Assembly: GCA_016720465.1 (NCBI GenBank)
Contig: JADKKO010000001.1
Span: forward strand, 310,001-374,000
DNA: 64,000 bases
Direction: 5' to 3'
Source: Holophagaceae bacterium
GTDB taxonomy: Bacteria; Acidobacteriota; Holophagae; Holophagales; Holophagaceae
Shown here: one piece after another, positions 23,658-32,229 of the stretch
How positions within the stretch are numbered: position 1 is the stretch's first letter
How the letters are laid out: each line of letters starts with the position of its first letter
The notes under the pieces: generated by a model
The model's database searches: none
Seen by the model: the letters and a program-made list of their open reading frames with translations, nothing else
Told to the model about the DNA's origin: nothing
Position numbers and translations under genes: made by a program

Positions 23658-24505
23658 GGGCGGCCTCCAAAGCTTCTCTGGCCGTCGGCATTCCTGACGC
23701 TGCCATCCGCATTGATCTGGCGGTCCCTCGGCCTGGTCGGGTTGGCCCGTCCGGGGCGGCCCATGGGCCGGGCATCCGGGCGCTGGGGTGGCGGCACGGG
23801 CAGCCCGAATCGCTGGGCAGGCGCCTGTATGGCTGGCTGGGGTTGGGGCGGAACGGCGGTCTTGGCCTTGGCCTGGACCGGAGCCATCGGCGCAACGGCT
23901 TTCGCTTTTTCAGGCAACGGAAAGGGCTGGTAGGGCGAAGGCACCGAAACCACCGGAAGGAAAATTTCGAAATCGACGCCGCCGCCCGTGCGTTCGGCTT
24001 CACGCTCCAGGATCACCTGCAGGAACAGATCGTCCTTTCGGAGCGAATCCATGAACTTCTCCTCGGCTTCACGGGTCCTGGCCTCGCCCTTCAGCTTGAG
24101 GGCCACCCGCTGATCGGAACCGCGGACTTTCTGGATGGCCTTGAGCCGCACATCCTGCACCAGGCTCCGTTCCAGTTCAGCGGTGAGGCGGGACCAGGGC
24201 AGGGTGCGCTCGGTGAAGATGCGTTCGGCCAGCTTCCAGCGCGGCAGCTCTTTGGTGACGTCCACGGACTTCAGCTGCTCCACCAGCCTGTCCTGCTTCC
24301 TCGCGGCGGTTTGGGCGTCGCGGCTGATGAGAACCGCCTGGGCACCGGCTTTCCGCGCCTGGTAGGCGCGGAATCCCCAGACGCCCAAGGTGCCCGCGAG
24401 GCATAGGGCTCCGACGGCGATGGCGCTCCAGCCAAGGGTTTCGTGTTGCTGGCGCCAGATCGAAGGCTGTGGGGCCAGATTGAGTTTGAGGACCGGGATG
24501 GGCAT
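23654..24505 (-). CDS. pilN: PilN-like pilus/secretion assembly protein with proline-rich C-terminus
   Basis: The N-terminus VLKLNLAPQPS resembles the short cytoplasmic INLLP-type motif by which PilN binds PilM. A membrane helix (SAIAVGALCLAGTLGVWGF) and a coiled-coil stretch follow. The core ends near residue 190. The last ~95 residues are rich in Pro, Arg and Gln (VPPPQRPDARPMGRPGRAN), unlike standard PilN of ~190 residues. Its start shares one base with the PilM-like stop. Confidence 0.72.
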   Translation of the reverse strand: MPIPVLKLNLAPQPSIWRQQHETLGWSAIAVGALCLAGTLGVWGFRAYQARKAGAQAVLISRDAQTAARKQDRLVEQLKSVDVTKELPRWKLAERIFTERTLPWSRLTAELERSLVQDVRLKAIQKVRGSDQRVALKLKGEARTREAEEKFMDSLRKDDLFLQVILEREAERTGGGVDFEIFLPVVSVPSPYQPFPLPEKAKAVAPMAPVQAKAKTAVPPQPQPAIQAPAQRFGLPVPPPQRPDARPMGRPGRANPTRPRDRQINADGSVRNADGQRSFGGRP

Positions 24506-25245
24506 CAGAGGGCCTCACTCACGGGGATCTCGGGCTGGATCATGTGGAGGGGAATGGAGGTCGGCGGAAAATTCGGCGCGCCCCAGACCCAGAGCTCCTG
24601 TGGAGACCGGTTCTCCCGTTGCAGAAAGGCGGAGGAAGGGAGGATGCGCTCGCTGATCCAGGCATCCACATCCACGGGTTCGCTCCACTGGCGCAGCAAC
24701 GACAGGCTGCGTCCCCAGGCCGCCAGGGTGCCGGTGTACTTTCCGCCCGGAGCCGGGCACAGCGAAAGCAGCATCCCCGGCAGGGCACGGCTGGGGGCCA
24801 GCCGGTTGTAGAGCCATAACCAGCGGGGCAGCAGGACGTGCACGGCGCGCCCCATCTTCATCCCGAGCTGGACCCAGGCGTCCCGCTGGGCTTCGGGCAT
24901 TCCCGCCAGCAGCCAGGCTCCGTCCTCCAGGGCCAGCGCCTGCACTGCGTGGGGCGCGTCCGAGGCCATGGCCTGATTGAACCGCCAGCGGAAGAAGGCA
25001 TCCCGGGCCTCGGCCCCGGGAGGCAGTTCCACGATGTCCCTGACCAGGACCGCGGGGGCCATCAGGTCGTCCACGATCCATTGCGTGGGTCCGGTGGGCA
25101 GTTTCGCGAGCGCTTGGGCCAGATCGTCTTCGCTGGGAAGGCCGTCGGTCGAATGCACCGCGCGGTCGCCGCTCTCGGTGTGGAGGCGGTGGGGCTCGAT
25201 CCACAGGACCGAGGCGCTCTTGGCCCCGAAAGAAAACAAGCTCAT
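24505..25245 (-). CDS. pilM: PilM/GspL-like cytoplasmic component (divergent)
   Basis: The ATG at 25245 with AGGAG upstream gives 246 residues; a longer open frame reaching 25506 would overlap the small upstream gene and is rejected. The sequence starts MSLFSFGAKSASVLWIEPHRL, reminiscent of the actin-like fold start of PilM. It is, however, shorter than PilM (~350) and lacks clear ATP-binding signatures. The call rests on position directly before the PilN-like gene and the general strand pattern. It may be a reduced PilM or GspL cytoplasmic domain. Confidence 0.5.
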   Translation of the reverse strand: MSLFSFGAKSASVLWIEPHRLHTESGDRAVHSTDGLPSEDDLAQALAKLPTGPTQWIVDDLMAPAVLVRDIVELPPGAEARDAFFRWRFNQAMASDAPHAVQALALEDGAWLLAGMPEAQRDAWVQLGMKMGRAVHVLLPRWLWLYNRLAPSRALPGMLLSLCPAPGGKYTGTLAAWGRSLSLLRQWSEPVDVDAWISERILPSSAFLQRENRSPQELWVWGAPNFPPTSIPLHMIQPEIPVSEAL

Positions 25246-25421
25246 TTCACCTTCTCCTGGTTGCGCTCGTCCTGCTTCATCTTGAGGAACTTCGCGAACC
25301 GGGCCTGGGCACGGTTCTGGCCGTGGTACCAGCCCCAGCAGAAAATCACGGTGGCGCTGAAAGCGTGGAGCCACCACCAGCCGCTCATGGGATAGCGCAT
25401 GGATTCGGGCAAGGGGGGCAC
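25242..25421 (-). CDS. small membrane protein heading the pilus/secretion operon
   Basis: An open frame of 59 codons starts at GTG 25421, with GGAG (25427-25430) five bases upstream, and ends in an ATGA overlap with the PilM-like start. It encodes a short Pro-rich N-terminus and a hydrophobic helix (GWWWLHAFSATVIFCWGWYHG). A strongly charged C-terminus follows (RAQARFAKFLKMKQDERNQ). In-frame ATGs at 25400 and 25388 have no ribosome-binding site. The protein is not recognised. Its position predicts a role in, or assembly of, the secretin machine. Confidence 0.65.
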   Translation of the reverse strand: MPPLPESMRYPMSGWWWLHAFSATVIFCWGWYHGQNRAQARFAKFLKMKQDERNQEKVK

Positions 25422-25477
25422 AAGAGCTCCAGTGGAAGAAGGAGGCGGATGGATTCGCGGAATGAAGGCAAAGACCT

Positions 25478-25506
25478 AGTCTATCGCCCGGAGGCTGGAA
25501 GCCCAA
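25478..25506 (-). promoter_or_regulatory. promoter of the pilus/secretion operon
   Basis: Minus strand: -35 TTGGGC (25501-25506), a 17-base spacer and -10 TAGACT (25478-25483), with a leader of ~50 bases before the GTG at 25421. The remaining ~200 bases between this promoter and smc hold no convincing gene. Confidence 0.45.
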
Positions 25507-25709
25507 GCGCGGATGGGACGTGGAAGAACGGCTTGCAGTTGGGTGGGGCGGTGGCGGCGTTCAAGCGCAGTCTGGCCCAAGGTCGATTCGTTCCTGTGCA
25601 AGACCAACGCCTGCATTGTTTCAAGCCTGGACCCTTTTGGGCGCGGGCTGAACATGGTATGGAGTAAACCGGGCGGAAGTTCCGCCGGCCTTCCTGGAGT
25701 GTTCCGCTT

Positions 25710-28700
25710 TTGCGTCTAGTCGCCCTCGAATTGAATGGTTTCAAGTCCTTCGCGGATCCCCAGAAACTCATGTTTCCTGGCGGGATGACCGCGGTGGTGG
25801 GGCCCAACGGATGCGGCAAATCCAACATCACGGATGCGCTGGCCTGGGTGCTGGGCGAGCAGCGGGCCAGCCTCCTGCGCGGCGCCGAGATGTCCGACGT
25901 GATCTTTTCCGGCACTTCGGACCGGCGGGCCACGGGGATGGCCGAGGTGAAACTGTCCCTCGAGATGGCCGATCCGGCGCTGCCCGGAGCCACCAAGGAA
26001 ATCGTGATTTCCCGCCGCCTCTACCGGGACCAGGGCTCCGAATACCGCGTCAACGGCCGCGAGACGAGGCTGAAGGACGTGCAGGACCTGCTCATGGATA
26101 CGGGCATGGGGACCCGGGCCTACTCCTTCATCCAGCAGGGGCAGATCGACCTCATCCTTTCCACCAAGCCGAAGGACCGCCGCCTTCTGCTGGAAGAGGC
26201 CGCGGGCATCACGCGCTTCAAGCTGCGCCGCACCGAGGCCGAACGGCGCCTCGTGGAAACCAAGGCCAACCTGGAACGCCTGCAGGACATTCTCTTCGAG
26301 TTGAACAAGCAGTTGGACAGCCTGCGGCGCCAGGCGGTCAAGGCGAAGCGGGCCGCGGAGCTGGACCAGACCATCAAGGCCACCCAGCGCGTGCTGCTGT
26401 CCGCGAAAACCGAGGAATTCCAGCTCCTGAAATCACGGCTGGCCGAGGCCAGGGACCAGTTGGAGCGCCAGGTCTCCCAGCTCACGGTGCAGGTGTCGGA
26501 AAAAGCGGCCGAAGTGGGCGCCCAGCGCCTGGCCGTGGATGAAATCCAGCGCAGCCTCGACCGAGGGCAGCGGGCGGTCATGGCCCTGGACCAGCGCCTG
26601 CAGTTCATCGAGCAGGAGAAGGGATTTGAAGAGAGCCGCGTGGCCGAATCCACCGGGCTCATCGAGCGCATGGGGTCCCGCCGCCAGGAGCTGGTGCAGC
26701 GCGTCACCGCCCTTGCCGCAGAAATCGCGGCGGTGCAGGAAAAGGAGGCCGAAGCCGCCCTCGCCCTGGCGGGACGCGAAACCGCGTTCTCGGAGGTCGA
26801 GGAATCCGTGGTGCTGGCGGGCGGGGCGCTGCGGCGCGCCGAAGCCTTCCTGCGCGATCTGCGCCACCAGAGATCCGAAGCCAAGGCCGCGGTCCAGGCC
26901 CACCACAAACAGAAAATGGAAGTGCAGAGCCAGATCGCCCAACTGGAAGGCCGGCTGGAAAGCCTCAACCACGAGGAGGCCATCCGGGCGCCGCGGCTGG
27001 AAGGTCTGGAGTCGGAATCGATCAGGCTGGGCAAGGAATTGGAAGGCAGCACGGAACGGCTGGAAGCCGTCGAAGAAGCCCTGCGCGTCCGCCGCGGCGA
27101 GGCCCGCGACAGGCAGGAGGCCCTCCGGACGGCGGCCAAATCGTTGCAGGAACTCGAAGGCCGGCTCGAAGCCGCCGAACGGCGGTCCAGCCACATCTCG
27201 GACTTGCTGCAGCAGGCCAGTGGCTCCGCGGAGATCAAGAAGGGCCTGGCCTGGCTCCGGGAGCGCGGAGTCCGGATCCGCAGCCTCGCCGAGTGCATCG
27301 AAGTGGACGAAACGCATCGTCCGGACCTGGAGCGCTTGCTGGATTCCTGGCTCCAGGCCATCGCCCTGGACCAGGCCACGATGGTCGGCACCGCCGAGGC
27401 GCCAGGCCAGCTCTGGATGGAAGAGGCAGCGCCCTCCGAACCTTTGCCTGCTCCGGACGGGTGCGCGGCATTGCGGGCGGGTGTCGCCTGGAAAACCGGA
27501 GCGCCGCGCATGTTCGAGGCCCTTGTGCATCGCGCCTTCCGTTGCGCAGATGCGGATCTCCCCGGCCTCGCCTTCCAGCATCCGGAACTCGCGTTCGTAT
27601 CGCCCCGCTTCACGAAATTGCCCTTCGGCCCGGTGCAGCTTGGCGCCGCAGCGCCGGCCGCCTCGCCCCTGAAACTCCAATCCGAACTGGAACGGACCCG
27701 GAGGGACCGTGAAGACTTGCTGACAGAAACCGAAGCCGCCGAGGAAGGCCTCAAGCGGTTGCAGGAGGACCATTCAGAAGCCACAGGCCGGCTGGAGGAG
27801 ATGGAAGAGGATTTCCGGGAAGGACGGCAGCGCACGGAAGCCCTGAGGGGCCAGTTGGCTTCAGCCAACAGCCAGCTCGGCGAGATCAGGGAGGCCGTGG
27901 AGCGGGCCGACGCCCTCTGGGACCAGCTTGAGCAGGAGATCAAGACCCACCAGGACCGGCTCCGCATCCTGGAAGAAGCCCCCCACGAGGCCGAAGACGC
28001 GGCCCTGGAGGCGGCGATCCACGATGGGGAGGCCAAGGTGCAGGAAGCCCAGGGCGCCCTGGACCAGCGTCGCGAAGTCCGCATGGAGGCGGCGCGCCTG
28101 CGCGACGCGGCCTGGGCTGAAAGGGATGCCCTGCAGCGCCAGGTGCAGCTCCAGCAGCGGGGTGTTTTCGACGTGGAAGCGGAATTGAAACGGGTGGAAT
28201 CGGATCTCTCGGAATCGGACGGGAAGCGGGTCGAAGCCGGCAGCCACATCCAGGAACTCGAGGCCGAGGCCCAGGAGAAATTGAAGGAACGGCAGCTCGC
28301 GGGGGATGCGCTGGCTGGGCTGCAGCCGAGGCTGGAGGCCGAAGCCGAGACCCTTCGCGTGCAGGAGCGCGCTGCGAGGGAATTCCAGGAGGCCCTGGAA
28401 AACGCCAGGCAACTGCACCATGAGAACCAGGTGGCCGCCGCCCAGGTCCAGGGCGGCGTGGATGCGCTGACGAAGGAAGTGGAACTGGCCTTGGGCCTCG
28501 AAGTTCCGGCCTTCATGGCATCCATCACCGAGGAGGAACGGGCCGCCTGGGAGCTGGGAGAACTGGTGCACCAGACCCGGCTGAATGAAGCCCAGAGCAG
28601 CCGCCTGGACCTCGGCGGAGTGAATCCCCTGGCCATCCAGGAACTGGCGGAGGCTGAAGAACGCATGGCCTTCATGCAGCAGCAGCAGGGCGATGTCAAC

Positions 28701-29222
28701 GAAGCCATCGGCAACCTGGAATCCACCATCGCGGAGATCAACGCCACCTCTGAGGAACGGTTCCGCGAGGCCTTCGAGTTCATCAACGCCCGCTTTTCGG
28801 AAGTGTTCAGGGAAACCTTCGGCGGAGGCAGCGCGCACCTCTCCCTCGACGAGCCCAAGGATCTGCTGGAATGCGGCATCGAAATCACCGCGCAACCTCC
28901 GGGCAAGAGCGCCAAGGCCCTCACGCTGCTGAGCGGCGGCGAAAAGGCGTTGACCGCCATCTCCCTGCTCTTCGCGATCTTCCACTACAAGCCCTCGCCA
29001 TTTTGCGTCCTGGACGAGGTGGACGCGCCCCTGGACGAGGCGAATGTGGGCCGCTTCGTGGGACTGGTGCAGAAGATGAAAGCGGACACGCAGTTCGTCG
29101 TCATCACCCACCAGAAACCCACCATGGTGGCCGCGGACACGCTCTATGGCGTGACCATGCAGGAGAAGGGCATCTCGAAGCTCGTCAGCGTGCAGCTGCG
29201 CGAAGCGGAACAGCTTGTTTGA
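25710..29222 (+). CDS. smc: chromosome segregation protein SMC
   Basis: The TTG start gives 1170 residues, the normal SMC length, beginning LVALELNGFKSFADPQ. The Walker A motif GPNGCGKS is at 31-38. The ABC signature LSGGEKAL (from residue 1074) and the Walker B CVLDEVDAPLDE (~1100) lie at the other end. Two long coiled coils (roughly 165-490 and 670-1000) flank a hinge near 500-650. SMC dimers compact and segregate DNA with ScpA and ScpB, whose genes are not adjacent. A weak GGAG lies ten bases before the start. The gene is the first of a rightward group with rnhB. Confidence 0.96.
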   Translation: MRLVALELNGFKSFADPQKLMFPGGMTAVVGPNGCGKSNITDALAWVLGEQRASLLRGAEMSDVIFSGTSDRRATGMAEVKLSLEMADPALPGATKEIVISRRLYRDQGSEYRVNGRETRLKDVQDLLMDTGMGTRAYSFIQQGQIDLILSTKPKDRRLLLEEAAGITRFKLRRTEAERRLVETKANLERLQDILFELNKQLDSLRRQAVKAKRAAELDQTIKATQRVLLSAKTEEFQLLKSRLAEARDQLERQVSQLTVQVSEKAAEVGAQRLAVDEIQRSLDRGQRAVMALDQRLQFIEQEKGFEESRVAESTGLIERMGSRRQELVQRVTALAAEIAAVQEKEAEAALALAGRETAFSEVEESVVLAGGALRRAEAFLRDLRHQRSEAKAAVQAHHKQKMEVQSQIAQLEGRLESLNHEEAIRAPRLEGLESESIRLGKELEGSTERLEAVEEALRVRRGEARDRQEALRTAAKSLQELEGRLEAAERRSSHISDLLQQASGSAEIKKGLAWLRERGVRIRSLAECIEVDETHRPDLERLLDSWLQAIALDQATMVGTAEAPGQLWMEEAAPSEPLPAPDGCAALRAGVAWKTGAPRMFEALVHRAFRCADADLPGLAFQHPELAFVSPRFTKLPFGPVQLGAAAPAASPLKLQSELERTRRDREDLLTETEAAEEGLKRLQEDHSEATGRLEEMEEDFREGRQRTEALRGQLASANSQLGEIREAVERADALWDQLEQEIKTHQDRLRILEEAPHEAEDAALEAAIHDGEAKVQEAQGALDQRREVRMEAARLRDAAWAERDALQRQVQLQQRGVFDVEAELKRVESDLSESDGKRVEAGSHIQELEAEAQEKLKERQLAGDALAGLQPRLEAEAETLRVQERAAREFQEALENARQLHHENQVAAAQVQGGVDALTKEVELALGLEVPAFMASITEEERAAWELGELVHQTRLNEAQSSRLDLGGVNPLAIQELAEAEERMAFMQQQQGDVNEAIGNLESTIAEINATSEERFREAFEFINARFSEVFRETFGGGSAHLSLDEPKDLLECGIEITAQPPGKSAKALTLLSGGEKALTAISLLFAIFHYKPSPFCVLDEVDAPLDEANVGRFVGLVQKMKADTQFVVITHQKPTMVAADTLYGVTMQEKGISKLVSVQLREAEQLV

Positions 29223-29292
29223 AGACCGGCTTTCCATCGCCGGGCATCGATTGTCCAGCGTCCATGGCCCAGCGCCCGACTCGCTCCCCTGC

Positions 29293-29298
29293 TAGTCT
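29293..29298 (+). promoter_or_regulatory. -10-like TAGTCT of leaderless rnhB
   Basis: TAGTCT ends six bases before the rnhB ATG, which has no Shine-Dalgarno sequence. The same hexamer serves as -10 of tRNA-Leu(CAG). Confidence 0.45.
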
Positions 29299-29304
29299 CA
29301 ACGC

Positions 29305-30117
29305 ATGAATCTCCTGGACTGGGACCTCGGCAATGTGTCGCACGGGATCACCTGGGGCGGCGTCGATGAAGCGGGGCGGGGGGCCTGGGCCGGACCGGTG
29401 GTGGCGGCCTGCGCGGTCCTGGACCACCGTACCATCCAGAAATGGCGGCATGTGCTGGAGGATGTGCGGGACAGCAAACAGCTCAAGCCGGCGCGCCGGG
29501 ACGCCCTGGCTTCCGAGCTGAAGTCCCTGTTGCCCGCCTATGCCGTGACGGAAGTCGACAACCTTGGAATCGACCGGGAAAACATCCTGGAAGCCACGTT
29601 CATGGCCATGCGCGGGGCGGTTTCCCAGGTGGCGGTGAAGCCGAGGATCCTGTTCGTGGATGGCAACCAGGCACCGAAAACCGGGCTTCCGGAACGGCTC
29701 CTGGTGGACGGCGACGCCACCAGCTGCGCGGTGGCCTGCGCCAGCATCCTGGCCAAGGCCCACCGCGATGAAATCATGCGGGGCATGGATGACCATTACG
29801 AAGGCTACGGCTTCGGCCGGCACAAGGGATACGGCACGGCCAAGCACCGCGAAGCCCTAAGGGCATTCGGGCCCTGCGCCATCCATCGGATCAGCTTCGC
29901 CCCGGTGATTTCCGCCCAGGTGCCGAGCGAAGCGGTCCGGGACGAGCTGCGGCAGAATCTGGAAAAGTGCGACTCGGTGGTGGAACTGCACTGCTGGGTG
30001 GATGTGCATTTGCGGCCCGCCTACGGGAAACTGAAACTGGTCTGGGTTGAGACCCTGAGGCGCCGCTACGCGTCCCTGCTGGCCCGCCTGGTGGCTGGGG
30101 AAGCGGGGCTCGCATGA
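29305..30117 (+). CDS. rnhB: ribonuclease HII
   Basis: The 270-residue enzyme carries the acidic pair Asp21-Glu22 in GGVDEAGRGAWAGPV, the third aspartate region VRDSKQL and the later CAVACASILAKAHRDE. RNase HII removes single ribonucleotides and RNA from RNA-DNA hybrids. It is ~60 residues longer than typical RNase HII (~200) because of a C-terminal extension after residue ~205. It overlaps the next gene by four bases. Confidence 0.93.
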   Translation: MNLLDWDLGNVSHGITWGGVDEAGRGAWAGPVVAACAVLDHRTIQKWRHVLEDVRDSKQLKPARRDALASELKSLLPAYAVTEVDNLGIDRENILEATFMAMRGAVSQVAVKPRILFVDGNQAPKTGLPERLLVDGDATSCAVACASILAKAHRDEIMRGMDDHYEGYGFGRHKGYGTAKHREALRAFGPCAIHRISFAPVISAQVPSEAVRDELRQNLEKCDSVVELHCWVDVHLRPAYGKLKLVWVETLRRRYASLLARLVAGEAGLA

Positions 30118-30500
30118 ACCCCACGCGAGTGGTGCTGGGCCTGTTGCGGCGCGACGGGCGGTGGTTCCTCCAGCGGCGGGATCCGGGAAACCCGGTGTTG
30201 CCCGGATGTTGGGAGTTTCCCGGCGGGAAGGCCGGGATGGGGGAATCGGTTGAAGCCGCCCTGCGCCGGGAATTGCTCGAAGAATTGGGCTGGGAGCCGG
30301 CCTCATTCACTCCCATGGAAGGATTCCAGGCTGCGGAACACCGCTACCCCGGCCGCATCGTGAAGCTCCACCCTTTCTTCTGCGAGGGGGAGGCGAGGAT
30401 CCGGACGGCCCTTTCGTGGGGCTGGTTCACCCTGGATGAGATGCGGGACCTGCGGATCCCAGAAGCCAACCGGTCGTTGTTGGAACACCTGTGCCCATGA
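30114..30500 (+). CDS. MutT-like Nudix hydrolase
   Basis: The 128-residue protein has the Nudix box GGKAGMGESVEAALRRELLEEL, preceded by GCWEFPGG as in MutT (8-oxo-dGTP diphosphatase). Length and motif spacing fit MutT. Sanitising oxidised nucleotides would fit the neighbour rnhB. Substrate is inferred by family only. Confidence 0.82.
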   Translation: MNPTRVVLGLLRRDGRWFLQRRDPGNPVLPGCWEFPGGKAGMGESVEAALRRELLEELGWEPASFTPMEGFQAAEHRYPGRIVKLHPFFCEGEARIRTALSWGWFTLDEMRDLRIPEANRSLLEHLCP

Positions 30501-31381
30501 GGCGGAGTCTCGCCTCTTCGATCCGCGCCGTAGCATCCATGGGCGGCGTGTGGTTTCTCCTCCAGGCGCTGCCTCGATGGTTGCCGGAGGATCCCGCCCG
30601 CATCGCCGCCGGGGAATGGGCCAGCGAATCCGAAGTGGCCGCCCTGCGCCACGCGCTGCACCTGGATCTGCCCCTGCACCAGGTTCTGGCCAATTCCCTG
30701 GATGAACTGGTCCACGGATCCTTGGGGATGAGCCTGCGCTTCCACCGCCCCGTTTCGGAATTGCTCCGCAGCGGGCTCTCCGTCAGCCTCCGGCTGGCCT
30801 TCTTCAGCCTCCTGCTATCCGGCCTGCTGGCCTGGCTGATGGCGGGGAATTCAGGACGCGCCAAGTGGGTCCGCGCGGCGGCGGTGGCTTCCCCGGTCTA
30901 CGTCGCCGGTCCGCTGCTGCTCTGGGCCGTGGCCCAGCATGTGCGATGGATTCCCGTGGCGGGGATCCAGGGCTGGGCGACCTGGATCCTGCCTTGCCTC
31001 GCCCTGGCGATTCCGCTGGCCGGCCATCAAGCGCGCATTCTCGCGGCCCGCCTCGGATCCTTGCGCGGCAGCTTCGGCCTGCGCACATGGGAGGCCGCGG
31101 GGATTCCGGAATCCACCCAGTGGCTGAGATGGCTGGTTCCAGCGGTGGCCGGCCCTTGGATGACCGTGGTGGGGCTCCAGTTGGGAGGGCTTCTGGGCGG
31201 CGCGGTGCTCACGGAAACGATTTTCTCGCTTCCCGGCCTCGGCCTGCAATTGGTGGGCGCCCTGTCGGCGCGGGATCTGCCGATGCTGCAAGGCACCGTG
31301 TTGTTGGGCGCTGCGTGCTACGTGGCGACCCAGCTGGCGGTGGAGTGGGTCCAGGGGTTCCTGGACCCGAGGTCGCGATGA
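30497..31381 (+). CDS. DppB/OppB-type ABC transporter permease
   Basis: The ATG at 30497 overlaps the MutT-like stop (ATGA), giving 294 residues. Hydrophobic helices alternate with the permease EAA loop TWEAAGIPESTQWLRWLVP and the C-terminal ETIFSLPGLGLQLVGALSARD typical of peptide/nickel permeases. It pairs with the next gene. No substrate-binding protein or ATPase lies nearby. Confidence 0.82.
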   Translation: MRRSLASSIRAVASMGGVWFLLQALPRWLPEDPARIAAGEWASESEVAALRHALHLDLPLHQVLANSLDELVHGSLGMSLRFHRPVSELLRSGLSVSLRLAFFSLLLSGLLAWLMAGNSGRAKWVRAAAVASPVYVAGPLLLWAVAQHVRWIPVAGIQGWATWILPCLALAIPLAGHQARILAARLGSLRGSFGLRTWEAAGIPESTQWLRWLVPAVAGPWMTVVGLQLGGLLGGAVLTETIFSLPGLGLQLVGALSARDLPMLQGTVLLGAACYVATQLAVEWVQGFLDPRSR

Positions 31382-32145
31382 ACAAGGCGCGGTATTCGGC
31401 TGCCGCGGTGTTGCTGCTCGGATTCGCGTTCGGCGGCAACGGCGAGGTGGACCTCTTCCATCGTCTGGAGGGGCCCGGCCCGGCGCATTTCCTGGGCACC
31501 GACGAATTGGGGCGCGACCTGTTCCTCCGTTGGTGGCTGGGCGGCGCGCGCGCCTTGGCGCTGGGCCTCGGCCTGACCGCGCTCCACCTGTTCTGCGGCA
31601 CCTCGGCGGCGCTGCTGGCCCATCCTTCGCCGTTGCTCCGCCGGGCCTTGCTGGCCGTGTCGGACACCCTGGCCTCCATACCCTCCTTGCTCCTCTGCCT
31701 CTTCCTGCTGGCCTTTCTGAGGCCGGGCTTTGGGGCCCTGGTGCTGGCCCTGGCGGTGGGCGGCTGGATTCCCTACGCGCGGCTTTCCCTTTCCCAACTG
31801 GACGCGCTCAAATCGGATCCGAGCCTCCAGCAAGCCAGGTTGTTGGGGGCCGGGCGGCTCCATCTCTGGAGGAGCCATCTGCTGCCGCGGCTCTGGCCCG
31901 TGCTTTCGGCCCAGGCCGCCGTGGGGATCGGGGCAGTGGCGCTCGCGGAAGGCGGCCTCAGCTTTCTTGGGCTGGGACTTCCGCCGGAGCAGGCCTCCTG
32001 GGGTTCCATGCTGGCTGCGGGCCGGGCCTTCCTGCTGGTGAGTCCATGGCAGGTGATCTGGCCTTCGCTCGGCCTGCTGACCCTGCTGCTGGCCACGGAG
32101 GCCATGCGATCCCAAGGAGGCGATGTCCGCGAGAAGACGGGTTGA
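31378..32145 (+). CDS. DppC/OppC-type ABC transporter permease
   Basis: The ATG at 31378 (ATGA overlap) gives 255 residues. The N-terminal HFLGTDELGRDLFLRWWLGGARAL is the OppC/DppC hallmark, and the EAA loop reads LLGAGRLHLWRSHLLPRLWP. The late ALAEGGLSFLGLGLPPEQASWG is also typical. With the preceding gene it forms the membrane part of a peptide or related importer. The ATPase and binding protein must be encoded elsewhere, or the pair has another partner. Confidence 0.82.
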   Translation: MNKARYSAAAVLLLGFAFGGNGEVDLFHRLEGPGPAHFLGTDELGRDLFLRWWLGGARALALGLGLTALHLFCGTSAALLAHPSPLLRRALLAVSDTLASIPSLLLCLFLLAFLRPGFGALVLALAVGGWIPYARLSLSQLDALKSDPSLQQARLLGAGRLHLWRSHLLPRLWPVLSAQAAVGIGAVALAEGGLSFLGLGLPPEQASWGSMLAAGRAFLLVSPWQVIWPSLGLLTLLLATEAMRSQGGDVREKTG

Positions 32146-32229
32146 ATGGATATCGGCCTCGCAGGGCTGAAATCCGACGGGTGGGAAACAAGTTTGATAG
32201 TCTATGCACACCAAGCATACGGAGTTCAT

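Noticed and set aside
26120..28960. 946-codon open frame on the minus strand across smc
   Set aside because: It is the antisense shadow of a long GC-rich gene; composition is Ser/Arg-rich low complexity and smc is unambiguous on the plus strand.
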